Shown here one piece after another: positions 57,809 through 64,000 of a stretch of DNA of 64,000 bases. A model generated the notes under the pieces. The model was given only the letters and a program-made list of their open reading frames with translations. It did no database searches and was not told the origin of the DNA. The position numbers were made by a program, and so were the translations under genes. The stretch comes from Butyrivibrio sp. M55 (GTDB lineage Bacteria; Bacillota; Clostridia; Lachnospirales; Lachnospiraceae). Where the stretch lies: positions 62,001-126,000 of the forward strand of contig NZ_FPCD01000005.1 of assembly GCF_900116865.1 (NCBI RefSeq). Reading direction: 5' to 3'. Numbering within the stretch: the stretch's first letter is position 1; the number at the start of each line of letters is the position of its first letter.

Positions 57809-57945
57809 TTGTCGGATTATTACCAGCAAATATTACAGTTCTACGCTTCGGATGCACGATTTTATCTATATAATCACGATTTAATTATTTTACAACTCCT
57901 GCTATAATATCTGTCGTAAACAATTTTATGAGGGACAATTTTTCT

Positions 57946-59304
57946 ATGAATAAAAAGATTGATAATTCGATCATTAACGGGCCTATTTTGGGAAGTATGC
58001 TTATGTACTTCCTTACTCTTCTTTTGGGCTCTTTTTTCCAGCAATTATATAATATATCCGATACTCTTATCGTAGGTAACGTGCTTGGTCCCGAGGGTCT
58101 TGCATCTGTCGGTGGATCTTCTGCGATCATCGTGAATATCTTTGTGGGAATCTTTATGGGACTATCGTCCGGTGCAACGGTCATTATTGCGCAATTTTAC
58201 GGCGCTAAGAGGCACGAAGAAGTGTCCAAGGCAGTTCATACCGCAATCGCTCTTGCAATCGTCGGTGGGCTTATTATTACGTATTTGGGGTATACCTTTT
58301 CACGACGCATTATCATACTTATGGATACCGCTCCCGATATCATAGATTCTTCCGTTACATATCTTCGCATATTCTTTATGGGAATGGTGTTTAACTTTGT
58401 CTACAATATCGGAGCCGGCATATTAAGAGCTGTTGGTGATTCCAAGAGACCGCTCTATGTCTTGATTGTAAGCTGCTTTATAAATATCTTTCTCGATATC
58501 CTCTTTGTGGTTCATTTCAAGATGGGTGTCGCAGGTGCCGCTATCGCAACAATAATCTGCCAGTTTATAAGTGCCTGTATCATTATCTTTTTGCTTACTA
58601 AGGCAAACGATTCATATAAGCTTATACTCAGCAAGATACGCTTTGATGTGCTCATTTTACTTAAGATTATCAGCATCGGTTTTCCCGCTGCAATTCAGTC
58701 TACAATGTACACATTCTCAAACCTGCTCATACAGACCTCTATAAACGGTTTCGGACTCAATTACATCGCAGCATGGGCAGCGTACGGAAAACTTGATTCA
58801 ATATTCTGGATGGGTGTAAATTCGCTTGGAATTGCCGTTACAACGTTCTCAGGACAGAACTACGGCGCAGGTAAGCTTGACAGGGTAAAAGAAAGCACAA
58901 AGTGCGCCTTTGGAATTGCTCTTTCGATCACGATTCCCATTACAATAATCTTCTATGTCTGGGCTGCACAGCTACTGTCATTCTTCACGCCTGGCAGTCC
59001 CGAGACAATTACTATCGGTGTTCAGATGATGCATTTCCTTGCTCCGTTCTACTTCACATTCCTTGGCGTTGAGATTTTCTCAGGAACGCTCCGCGGAATG
59101 GGTACAGCAATTATTCCAATGATCATCACACTTTGCGGAATCTGTGCTCTTCGAATCGTATGGATAAAGGGAGTATTTCCTTTCTACCCTCAGATCGAGA
59201 CAATAGAAGCAAGCTACCCGATAACATGGATAACCACTACTATTCTGTTTCTATTCTATTACACGTATTACATGAAATTTAAAGCGACTAAAGTTATTAA
59301 GTAA
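57946..59304 (+). CDS. MATE-family efflux transporter
   Basis: A 452-residue membrane protein with twelve predicted TM segments in two homologous halves. N-terminal FFQQLYNISDTLIVGNVLGP is the MATE signature, and the second half repeats the pattern near NGFGLNYIAAWAAYGKLDS. MATE proteins export drugs or metabolites by Na+ or H+ antiport. I use the ATG at 57946 (AGGG 11 bases upstream); an earlier ATG at 57928 has no ribosome site. A TATAAT at 57903-57908 may be its -10. Substrate unknown. Confidence 0.95.
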   Translation: MNKKIDNSIINGPILGSMLMYFLTLLLGSFFQQLYNISDTLIVGNVLGPEGLASVGGSSAIIVNIFVGIFMGLSSGATVIIAQFYGAKRHEEVSKAVHTAIALAIVGGLIITYLGYTFSRRIIILMDTAPDIIDSSVTYLRIFFMGMVFNFVYNIGAGILRAVGDSKRPLYVLIVSCFINIFLDILFVVHFKMGVAGAAIATIICQFISACIIIFLLTKANDSYKLILSKIRFDVLILLKIISIGFPAAIQSTMYTFSNLLIQTSINGFGLNYIAAWAAYGKLDSIFWMGVNSLGIAVTTFSGQNYGAGKLDRVKESTKCAFGIALSITIPITIIFYVWAAQLLSFFTPGSPETITIGVQMMHFLAPFYFTFLGVEIFSGTLRGMGTAIIPMIITLCGICALRIVWIKGVFPFYPQIETIEASYPITWITTTILFLFYYTYYMKFKATKVIK

Positions 59305-59339
59305 AAAAACAGCTCAGTCATTCGACTGAGCTGTTTTCT
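59303..59339. terminator. Bidirectional terminator, MATE gene and tRNA array
   Basis: AAACAGCTCAGTC and GACTGAGCTGTTT form a perfect 13-bp stem with an ATTC loop. On the minus strand, the 3' end of the tRNA array, it is followed by TTTTTTTAC. Confidence 0.92.
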
Positions 59340-59341
59340 AA

Positions 59342-59414
59342 TGAGACATGGGGGATTCGAACCCCCGACAACTTGATTAAAAGTCAAGTGCTCTACCACC
59401 TGAGCTAATATCCC
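59342..59414 (-). tRNA. tRNA-Lys (UUU)
   Basis: 73 bases; acceptor GGGATAT pairs with ATGTCTC (two wobble pairs), anticodon TTT in stem TTGAC...GTCAA. No encoded CCA. Last of a six-tRNA array on the minus strand. Confidence 0.96.
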
Positions 59415-59458
59415 ATGTAAATATTATGTAATTTTGCGACGAAACATCTCACCGCTAA

Positions 59459-59530
59459 CTGGGCTAGCCGGATTCGAACCGTCGTATGCAGCAGTCAAAG
59501 TGCTGTGCCTTACCGCTTGGCGATAGCCCA
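59459..59530 (-). tRNA. tRNA-Gln (UUG)
   Basis: 72 bases; acceptor TGGGCTA pairs with TAGCCCA, discriminator G, anticodon TTG in loop CTTTGAC. The array has a 118-base gap between this gene and tRNA-His, containing an AAGTAAT/ATTACTT inverted repeat. Confidence 0.96.
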
Positions 59531-59648
59531 AGATTGTAAGAGCTTAACGCTATACTCCGCTGTAGCAATTACAAAAGTTTGTTCCGAACTCACACTATGT
59601 GTTTGTCAGAACTAAGTAATACACAAAAGTAATTAAGTGATTACTTAG

Positions 59649-59723
59649 GGTGGCTAGAGGGACTCGAACCCTCGGTCTCCAGAACCACAATCTGGCGCGT
59701 TAACCAACTACGCTATAGCCACC
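59649..59723 (-). tRNA. tRNA-His (GUG)
   Basis: 75 bases counting the genomically encoded G-1; acceptor GTGGCTA pairs with TAGCCAC, discriminator C, anticodon GTG in stem CCAGA/TCTGG. Confidence 0.96.
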
Positions 59724-59732
59724 ATATAAAAA

Positions 59733-59806
<74 letters not shown>

Positions 59807-59810
59807 ATGT

Positions 59811-59940
59811 TTTGAAGTGAGTAGAAAGAGCTGCTCTGCTCTGGGATTCTCACTAAACTCGCTTCGCAAGCTCAGCTCGTTAAGTGTTCACCCATGGTTC
59901 GCACCAACTTCGTGAAAAACCTCAGTAGGTGCTCTACTCA
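59811..59940. repeat. Structured spacer in the tRNA array
   Basis: The 130 bases between tRNA-Arg and tRNA-Gly are bounded by GAGTAGA (59819-59825) and TCTACTC (59933-59939) as inverted repeats. Inside are CACTAAAC ... GTTAAGTG arms around GCTTcgcAAGC, and TTCAC ... GTGAA arms around TGGTtcgcACCA. No gene is visible. It resembles a palindromic interspersed element, which I cannot confirm without the genome. Confidence 0.4.
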
Positions 59941-60011
59941 AGCGGGTGATGGGAATCGAACCCACGTATCTAGCTTGGAAGGCTAGTGTTCTACCATTGA
60001 ACTACACCCGC
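59941..60011 (-). tRNA. tRNA-Gly (UCC)
   Basis: 71 bases; acceptor GCGGGTG pairs with CACCCGC, anticodon TCC in loop CTTCCAA. Confidence 0.96.
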
Positions 60012-60051
60012 ATATATACAATATTTAGATAATGTTTGGCTTGTCCCCTGA

Positions 60052-60126
60052 TCGGGGTGACAGGATTCGAACCTGCGACCCCCTGCTCCCAAAGCAGGTG
60101 CTCTAGCCAAGCTGAGCCACACCCCG
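60052..60126 (-). tRNA. tRNA-Pro (UGG)
   Basis: 75 bases; acceptor CGGGGTG pairs with CACCCCG, anticodon TGG in loop TTTGGGA. First gene of the array, directly behind a strong promoter. Confidence 0.96.
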
Positions 60127-60165
60127 TCTTGTTCGCATTAAGGTCTAAGCCGTAACGCGAGATTT

Positions 60166-60195
60166 ATTATATAATAGTCTTTCGGGGCTTGTCAA
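60166..60195 (-). promoter_or_regulatory. Strong promoter of the tRNA array
   Basis: On the minus strand TTGACA (60190-60195), an 18-base spacer and TATAAT (60166-60171) match both consensus hexamers, with a GC-rich stretch after the -10. It lies about 40 bases before tRNA-Pro. Confidence 0.88.
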
Positions 60196-60245
60196 CATTA
60201 TTTTTTCTTATTTTTCAAATATTTTTATGTTGCAAAATCCCGTAT

Positions 60246-60728
60246 TTACAGGTATTTTATTTCATATTTTATATCGTCTTTTTCGATGGTCAAAATGAGG
60301 TAACTTGGCCGTCTTCCTTCCTGTCTGGGATATGCGAGACTTCCGGGGTTGAAGATGTAGACACCGCCCATAGTTTTCGCAACAGGCTTGTGTGTATGTC
60401 CGTAAAAAATAAGCTCTGCACCTCTCGAAATCCCTTCGCTTCGAAGATTCTCAAGATCCATACTCACAAGATACTGATGTCCGTGCGTAAGAAACGCCTT
60501 ATGTCCGTCAAGTGTAAAAGTCAACTCTCTTCCAAGCGATGAAAAGAAGTCGTTATTTCCCGCAACAAAGTACACGGGACAATCGGCAGCCAGGGCAAAC
60601 TTTCCCTCAGAGCCTTCAAAATCTCCGCAGTGGATAATTCCGTCAACCGGCCCTTCTATATCAAGAACTTTATAAAAGTTGTCATCTCTCCCGTGAGTAT
60701 CACTCACCACCAAATATCTGTGCATCAA
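60246..60728 (-). CDS. YfcE/MJ0936-type phosphodiesterase
   Basis: A 160-residue metallophosphoesterase. All metal-binding motifs are visible in order: SDTHGR, HCGDFEG, AGNND, THGHQ and GHTHKP. The family hydrolyses model phosphodiesters, and the natural substrate is unknown. Its ATG overlaps the rdgB stop by 4 bases (ATGA), so translation is coupled. It is last of a four-gene operon. Confidence 0.95.
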   Translation of the reverse strand: MMHRYLVVSDTHGRDDNFYKVLDIEGPVDGIIHCGDFEGSEGKFALAADCPVYFVAGNNDFFSSLGRELTFTLDGHKAFLTHGHQYLVSMDLENLRSEGISRGAELIFYGHTHKPVAKTMGGVYIFNPGSLAYPRQEGRRPSYLILTIEKDDIKYEIKYL

Positions 60729-61357
60729 TCAGTCTCCCGTACCAACTCTTCTTTAAGAAGTTTAGCCATCTCTCTCAAAGCTTTTCCTCTGTGACTAATT
60801 GCATTCTTTTCATCCGCCGATATCTCGGCACTTGTCTTCTTGTATTCGGGAAGATAAAAGATCGGATCGTAACCAAAACCGTTTGCTCCGGCAATCTCGT
60901 AGCCTATAATGCCCTCCATTGTTCCGACTGTAGAAAGTTTTTTTCCGTCAGGGAGAACAGCTGAAATGGCACATACAAATCTCGCCGTACGCTCGCTGTC
61001 GGGAACTCCGTTTAATCTCTCGATGAGATTGTTGTTCTTCTCGGTATATGATGTTTCTTTTCCCATATATCTTGCCGAATAAACGCCCGGCTCGCCGTTT
61101 AGATAATCAATCTCAAGTCCCGAATCATCAGCAAGAACTATCGTCTCTTCCGCCTCTTTGGGAAACTTATCCTTAATGATCTGTGCAATCGCAGATGCCT
61201 TGATCATTGAGTTTTCCGCAAACGTCTCACCGTTTTCTTCCACGTCTTCAAAAACGCCTGCTTCTTTCATCGAGATGATCTCAATATTCAGAGTATCCAA
61301 AATCTCGCGTATTTCCTTCAATTTGTCCTTATTTCCGGTTGCAAATACTATTCTCAT
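60725..61357 (-). CDS. rdgB: dITP/XTP pyrophosphatase (RdgB/HAM1)
   Basis: A 210-residue house-cleaning enzyme that removes dITP, ITP and XTP. Signatures are FATGNKDKLKEI, VLADDSGLEIDYLNGEPGVY with SARYMG, GYDPIF and SHRGKALREM. AAGGAG precedes the ATG, which overlaps the stop of the amidase-like gene by 4 bases; its own stop overlaps yfcE by 4 bases. This tight packing shows one transcript. Confidence 0.97.
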   Translation of the reverse strand: MRIVFATGNKDKLKEIREILDTLNIEIISMKEAGVFEDVEENGETFAENSMIKASAIAQIIKDKFPKEAEETIVLADDSGLEIDYLNGEPGVYSARYMGKETSYTEKNNNLIERLNGVPDSERTARFVCAISAVLPDGKKLSTVGTMEGIIGYEIAGANGFGYDPIFYLPEYKKTSAEISADEKNAISHRGKALREMAKLLKEELVRETD

Positions 61358-62412
61358 TCCATCTCCTTATAGCCGTCTAAAATCGCCTGATAAATGCCCT
61401 CAGCGGCCTTTTGCCTGTAAGAGCCCGTAGCAAGCTTCTCCGCATCCTTATTTCCCGTAAGATATCCCAATGAAATCTTGGCGGAAGGAACTCCGGAGTT
61501 TTTGATAAGAGCATCGCTCTCGTCACATTCATATATTCCAAGCGCCGTGTTTCCCGTATTGTCCGCGCAGCTACGCTCAACAATATCGGCAAATCTCACG
61601 TTGCTAAGATCTCTGATAAAATAAGTTCCGTTGTAATATGTTTCTATTCCGTTGTTGTCTTTGTCTTTAGAATCGGACGTAGCTATCTTGACAGCCATAT
61701 CGGCGCAAGATTCTTTGATCAGAAGCTCTTTACTTTCATCCGAAATATCTGTATCCGTCATATGGGTAAAAAAGAACTTGACCTTGTTCTCCACATCTTT
61801 TTCCGCGATACTACGAAGTCTCTGCGCAACATCTAGCGTGATCTCATTTTCGGACAGACCTGCTGCCGACAAAATTCCGCCAAACGTCGTGTTTATCTCA
61901 GGATCGATAAGGACAACTTTGTCATATCTTTCTTTTGGTTTAAAAAACTCGACCTCAATTGTACTGTGATCGGTAAGCGCGCTCTCATTTGCATAAAAGC
62001 CGTCAAGTTTAAAATCAAGGCACACTCTGCCCGCATCGTTTTCCGTATGGCAAACGGCACTCTCCAGAATATCGTTATCCGAAACAATCGCATTATCGCC
62101 GTAAAAACCCTCTTCTCTACAGTCAACGTAGATAAGAAGTTCATGGTCGGAATACCTGTCTTCAAGCTTGATGTCCTCAGAACTTACGCTTTTTGCAAGA
62201 GGAATGATAAGTTTCATCTTTCCGTCTTCCGGCTCTCCTTTTTGGATCAGCAGGTCAAAAGATTTTCCCGAATTAACACTACTCACGGGCATTTCTGCGG
62301 CATCCGTTATAAGTATATGTTTGGTTGCAGATCTGTGAAGCATAAGCGTGATAGAAACAACGCCGAATACTGCTGTCAGAACCGCTACTTTTCTCATTTC
62401 CTCTTTTTTCAT
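61354..62412 (-). CDS. Amidase_3-like protein lacking zinc ligands
   Basis: A 352-residue protein with an N-terminal membrane anchor (about 7-25), an AMIN-like domain (about 45-160) and a C-terminal N-acetylmuramoyl-L-alanine amidase fold. Active enzymes read DPGHGG, a Glu in GLxEKD, and SIHxN. Here they read DPEINTTFGG, GLSENEITLD and KIATSDS, so both His ligands are lost and only the Glu-region remains; the C-terminal GFLSN segment is SLGYLTG. It is likely non-catalytic, perhaps a wall-binding or regulatory relative. It begins 9 bases after the methyltransferase stop and overlaps rdgB by 4. Confidence 0.8.
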   Translation of the reverse strand: MKKEEMRKVAVLTAVFGVVSITLMLHRSATKHILITDAAEMPVSSVNSGKSFDLLIQKGEPEDGKMKLIIPLAKSVSSEDIKLEDRYSDHELLIYVDCREEGFYGDNAIVSDNDILESAVCHTENDAGRVCLDFKLDGFYANESALTDHSTIEVEFFKPKERYDKVVLIDPEINTTFGGILSAAGLSENEITLDVAQRLRSIAEKDVENKVKFFFTHMTDTDISDESKELLIKESCADMAVKIATSDSKDKDNNGIETYYNGTYFIRDLSNVRFADIVERSCADNTGNTALGIYECDESDALIKNSGVPSAKISLGYLTGNKDAEKLATGSYRQKAAEGIYQAILDGYKEME

Positions 62413-62421
62413 GACAATGGC

Positions 62422-63570
62422 TCACTCGCTTCTTCTTGGAGGCTTGGGTCCCATAAACTGATAAAAGTAAGTCTTGATCATTCCGTTATAAATTTTTCTG
62501 TTCTTATCAGCTTTTTTGCCTATATATTTTTCAGCCTGCTCATAGCCTGTTATAAGGTACATCGACCATGCGTCAAGGCTCTTGTATCTTTCTCCTATTG
62601 TCTTGTAAAGCTGCGGAAGGATTTCTTTTTCACCGATTCTCTCACCGTACGGAGGGTTCGTGATAATAAATCCGTATTTCTTCCTGTGGCTTAAATCCGC
62701 TATATCTCTTGCTTGGAAGTGGATCATGTTCTCTACACCCGCTTTTTTGGCGTTGATCCTGGCAATCTCAACCATCTCGGGATCAAGATCGTAGCCCTGA
62801 ATATCGACATCAATATCTGTGATTATCTCTTCCTGAGCCTCTTCTCTTACATCCTTCCAGTTCTGAGGTGTAATAAGATGTGTCCAGCTCTCCGCGGTAA
62901 AGTTTCTGTTCATTCCGGGAGCTATATTTGCCGCCATCATCGCAGCTTCAATAGGGATAGTTCCGCTTCCGCAAAAAGGATCCACAAGTATTCTGCTGCC
63001 ATTCCAAGGTGTCAGCATAATAAGCGCAGCCGCAAGATTCTCGGCGATAGGCGCCTTGGATTCAAGCTTTCTGTAGCCTCTTTTGTGAAGGGAATCACCT
63101 GTCGTATCAAGCGCCACAGTGACTTCGTCCTTCATGATAAAAACTCTGATCGGATAGCTCTCCGCATCCTCCTTAAACCAGTCTGTGTGATAACTGAGTT
63201 TAAGCTTTTCAACTATAGCTTTTTTAGTAATTGATTGAATATCTGAAGGGCTAAAGAGTTTGCTCTTAACGCTTGATGCTTTTTTTACCCAGAACTTTCC
63301 TCGCTCGGGGATAAACTCTTCCCAAGGAAGTTCCTTGACTCCCTGGTACAGCTCTTCGAAAGACTCTGCGTGGAATGCTCCTACTTTTATGAGGATTCTC
63401 TCCGCAGTTCTAAGACCAATATTGGCACGGCATACTGCATCCGCATCACCCGCGAAAGTTATCCTGCCGTCCGAGACCTCAGTTATATCATAGCCGAGAT
63501 CTATTATTTCTTTTTTTAGTACCGCCTCCAGGCCAAAATGGCAAGGGGCTATCAATTCCATCTTTTTCAT
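62422..63570 (-). CDS. THUMP-domain RNA methyltransferase (RlmL/YpsC-like)
   Basis: A 382-residue class I SAM-dependent methyltransferase. The N-terminal ferredoxin-like and THUMP domains (about 1-155) bind RNA; the catalytic part has DPFCGSGTIPIEAAMMAANI and the motif IV NPPYGERIG typical of N-methylation of guanine. Relatives modify 23S rRNA at G2445. It is the first gene of the operon with the amidase-like, rdgB and yfcE genes. The ribosome site is weak. Confidence 0.93.
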   Translation of the reverse strand: MKKMELIAPCHFGLEAVLKKEIIDLGYDITEVSDGRITFAGDADAVCRANIGLRTAERILIKVGAFHAESFEELYQGVKELPWEEFIPERGKFWVKKASSVKSKLFSPSDIQSITKKAIVEKLKLSYHTDWFKEDAESYPIRVFIMKDEVTVALDTTGDSLHKRGYRKLESKAPIAENLAAALIMLTPWNGSRILVDPFCGSGTIPIEAAMMAANIAPGMNRNFTAESWTHLITPQNWKDVREEAQEEIITDIDVDIQGYDLDPEMVEIARINAKKAGVENMIHFQARDIADLSHRKKYGFIITNPPYGERIGEKEILPQLYKTIGERYKSLDAWSMYLITGYEQAEKYIGKKADKNRKIYNGMIKTYFYQFMGPKPPRRSE

Positions 63571-63590
63571 ACCAAATTAGTATACCAAAA

Positions 63591-63619
63591 AGAAAAAAGC
63601 GTATCAATCCGATACGCTT
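63591..63619 (-). terminator. Terminator after tRNA-Arg(ACG)
   Basis: AAGCGTATC and GATACGCTT form a perfect 9-bp stem with a 5-base loop; on the minus strand it runs into TTTTTTCT, just upstream of the methyltransferase gene. Confidence 0.88.
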
Positions 63620-63630
63620 CTTAACCGTAA

Positions 63631-63704
63631 TGTGAGTGACAAGATTCGAACTCGCGACCTTCTGGTCCGTAGCCAGACGCTCTATCCAGCTGAGCTACAC
63701 TCAC
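63631..63704 (-). tRNA. tRNA-Arg (ACG)
   Basis: 74 bases; acceptor GTGAGTG pairs with CACTCAC, anticodon ACG in stem TCTGG/CCAGA. No encoded CCA. A single gene with its own terminator. Confidence 0.96.
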
Positions 63705-63771
63705 ATAGTGTCGCCTGCGGCAACAAATTATATTATATGTACCGCAGGCGTCTTTGTCAATAATATTTTTT

Positions 63772-64000
63772 TCAACTTCCGTAAGGCGAATAGCTGTTTT
63801 TCTCTGCCGCTTCTGCGGCTTTGGTCTGAGCTACGAGTTTCTCCATATCGGGTCTTGCAAATTCGAAGCATGCAAGGAGCTTTGGAGAGAACACACCGCA
63901 TTCGCCGTTCTTGATCATCTCATAGGCTTTATCCACAGGATATGCGGATTTGTATACACGATCACTTACGAGGGCGTCGTATACGTCGGCAATGGCTGTA
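63772..64000 (-). CDS. HD-GYP domain phosphodiesterase, C-terminal part
   Basis: Only the last 76 residues are in the window; the start lies beyond the right edge. They read TAIADVYDALVSDRVYKSAY, then KAYEMIKNGECGVFSPKLLA and CF, the conserved C-terminal part of HD-GYP domains, which hydrolyse cyclic-di-GMP. The tail ends in a short Ala/Glu-rich segment. With the GGDEF-EAL protein at 20530-23259 it supports c-di-GMP signalling. The HD and GYP motifs themselves are outside the window. Confidence 0.88.
   Translation of the reverse strand, partial: TAIADVYDALVSDRVYKSAYPVDKAYEMIKNGECGVFSPKLLACFEFARPDMEKLVAQTKAAEAAEKNSYSPYGS

Noticed and set aside
61966-62694. 242-residue open frame opposite the amidase-like and methyltransferase genes
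   Set aside because: It spans two well-supported genes on the other strand and contains no recognisable domain.

Overview
The window is one stretch of low-to-moderate GC Firmicute chromosome. The gene set suggests a Lachnospiraceae member, possibly Butyrivibrio or a near relative: GH94 cellobiose phosphorylase, GH42 beta-galactosidase with a variant galactokinase, a trigger factor with a long Lys/Ala tail, a eukaryotic-type HisA, tRNA genes without encoded CCA, and strong AGGAGG-type ribosome sites. This assignment is inference from gene content. I see no rRNA, CRISPR array, prophage or intact insertion sequence. It looks like core genome with carbohydrate-use loci.

Layout. 1-5.4 kb: a galactoside locus with a sugar-binding lipoprotein (cut by the window edge), a LacI regulator, a GH42 enzyme and a GalK-like kinase; two copies of a CGCAAnnGGTTGTC element mark likely operators. 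5.4-10.5 kb: tig, a polytopic membrane protein, clpP and clpX. 10.8-17.3 kb: a chemoreceptor with a sigma-28-like promoter, DJ-1, CYTH protein, and a TetR-PfkB-MalQ operon. 17.4-29.4 kb: housekeeping and signalling (DUF2225, glnS, a GGDEF-EAL protein, guaB) and an ACT-hom-lysC operon. 29.7-33.6 kb: a large membrane protein with a UbiA/DPPR-synthase-like enzyme and an XRE regulator. 33.8-41 kb: LacI, binding protein and two permeases, divergent from cellobiose phosphorylase, whose promoter and palindromic operator are visible. 41-43 kb: a degenerate LytM protein with a bactofilin, a TrpR-like regulator and a cold-shock protein. 43.4-46.2 kb: dapA-dapB-hisA behind a lysine riboswitch. 46.3-51.7 kb: tldD/tldE, typA, yigZ. 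51.8-57.6 kb: two tandem class A PBPs. 57.7-60.2 kb: tRNA-Leu, a MATE transporter and a six-tRNA array. 60.2-64 kb: an operon of RNA methyltransferase, degenerate amidase, rdgB and yfcE, then tRNA-Arg and the end of an HD-GYP gene.

The carbon-use parts fit together as import and phosphorolysis or hydrolysis of plant or host oligosaccharides. The cell-wall theme is notable: two class A PBPs, a bactofilin, and two hydrolase-fold proteins that have lost their metal ligands. No wholly new system is evident. The best leads are the degenerate wall hydrolases, the PBP pair with different tails, the PfkB protein with GAGN in place of GAGD, the GalK with GNHTDH in place of GEHTDY, and the DUF6044-like/UbiA pair.
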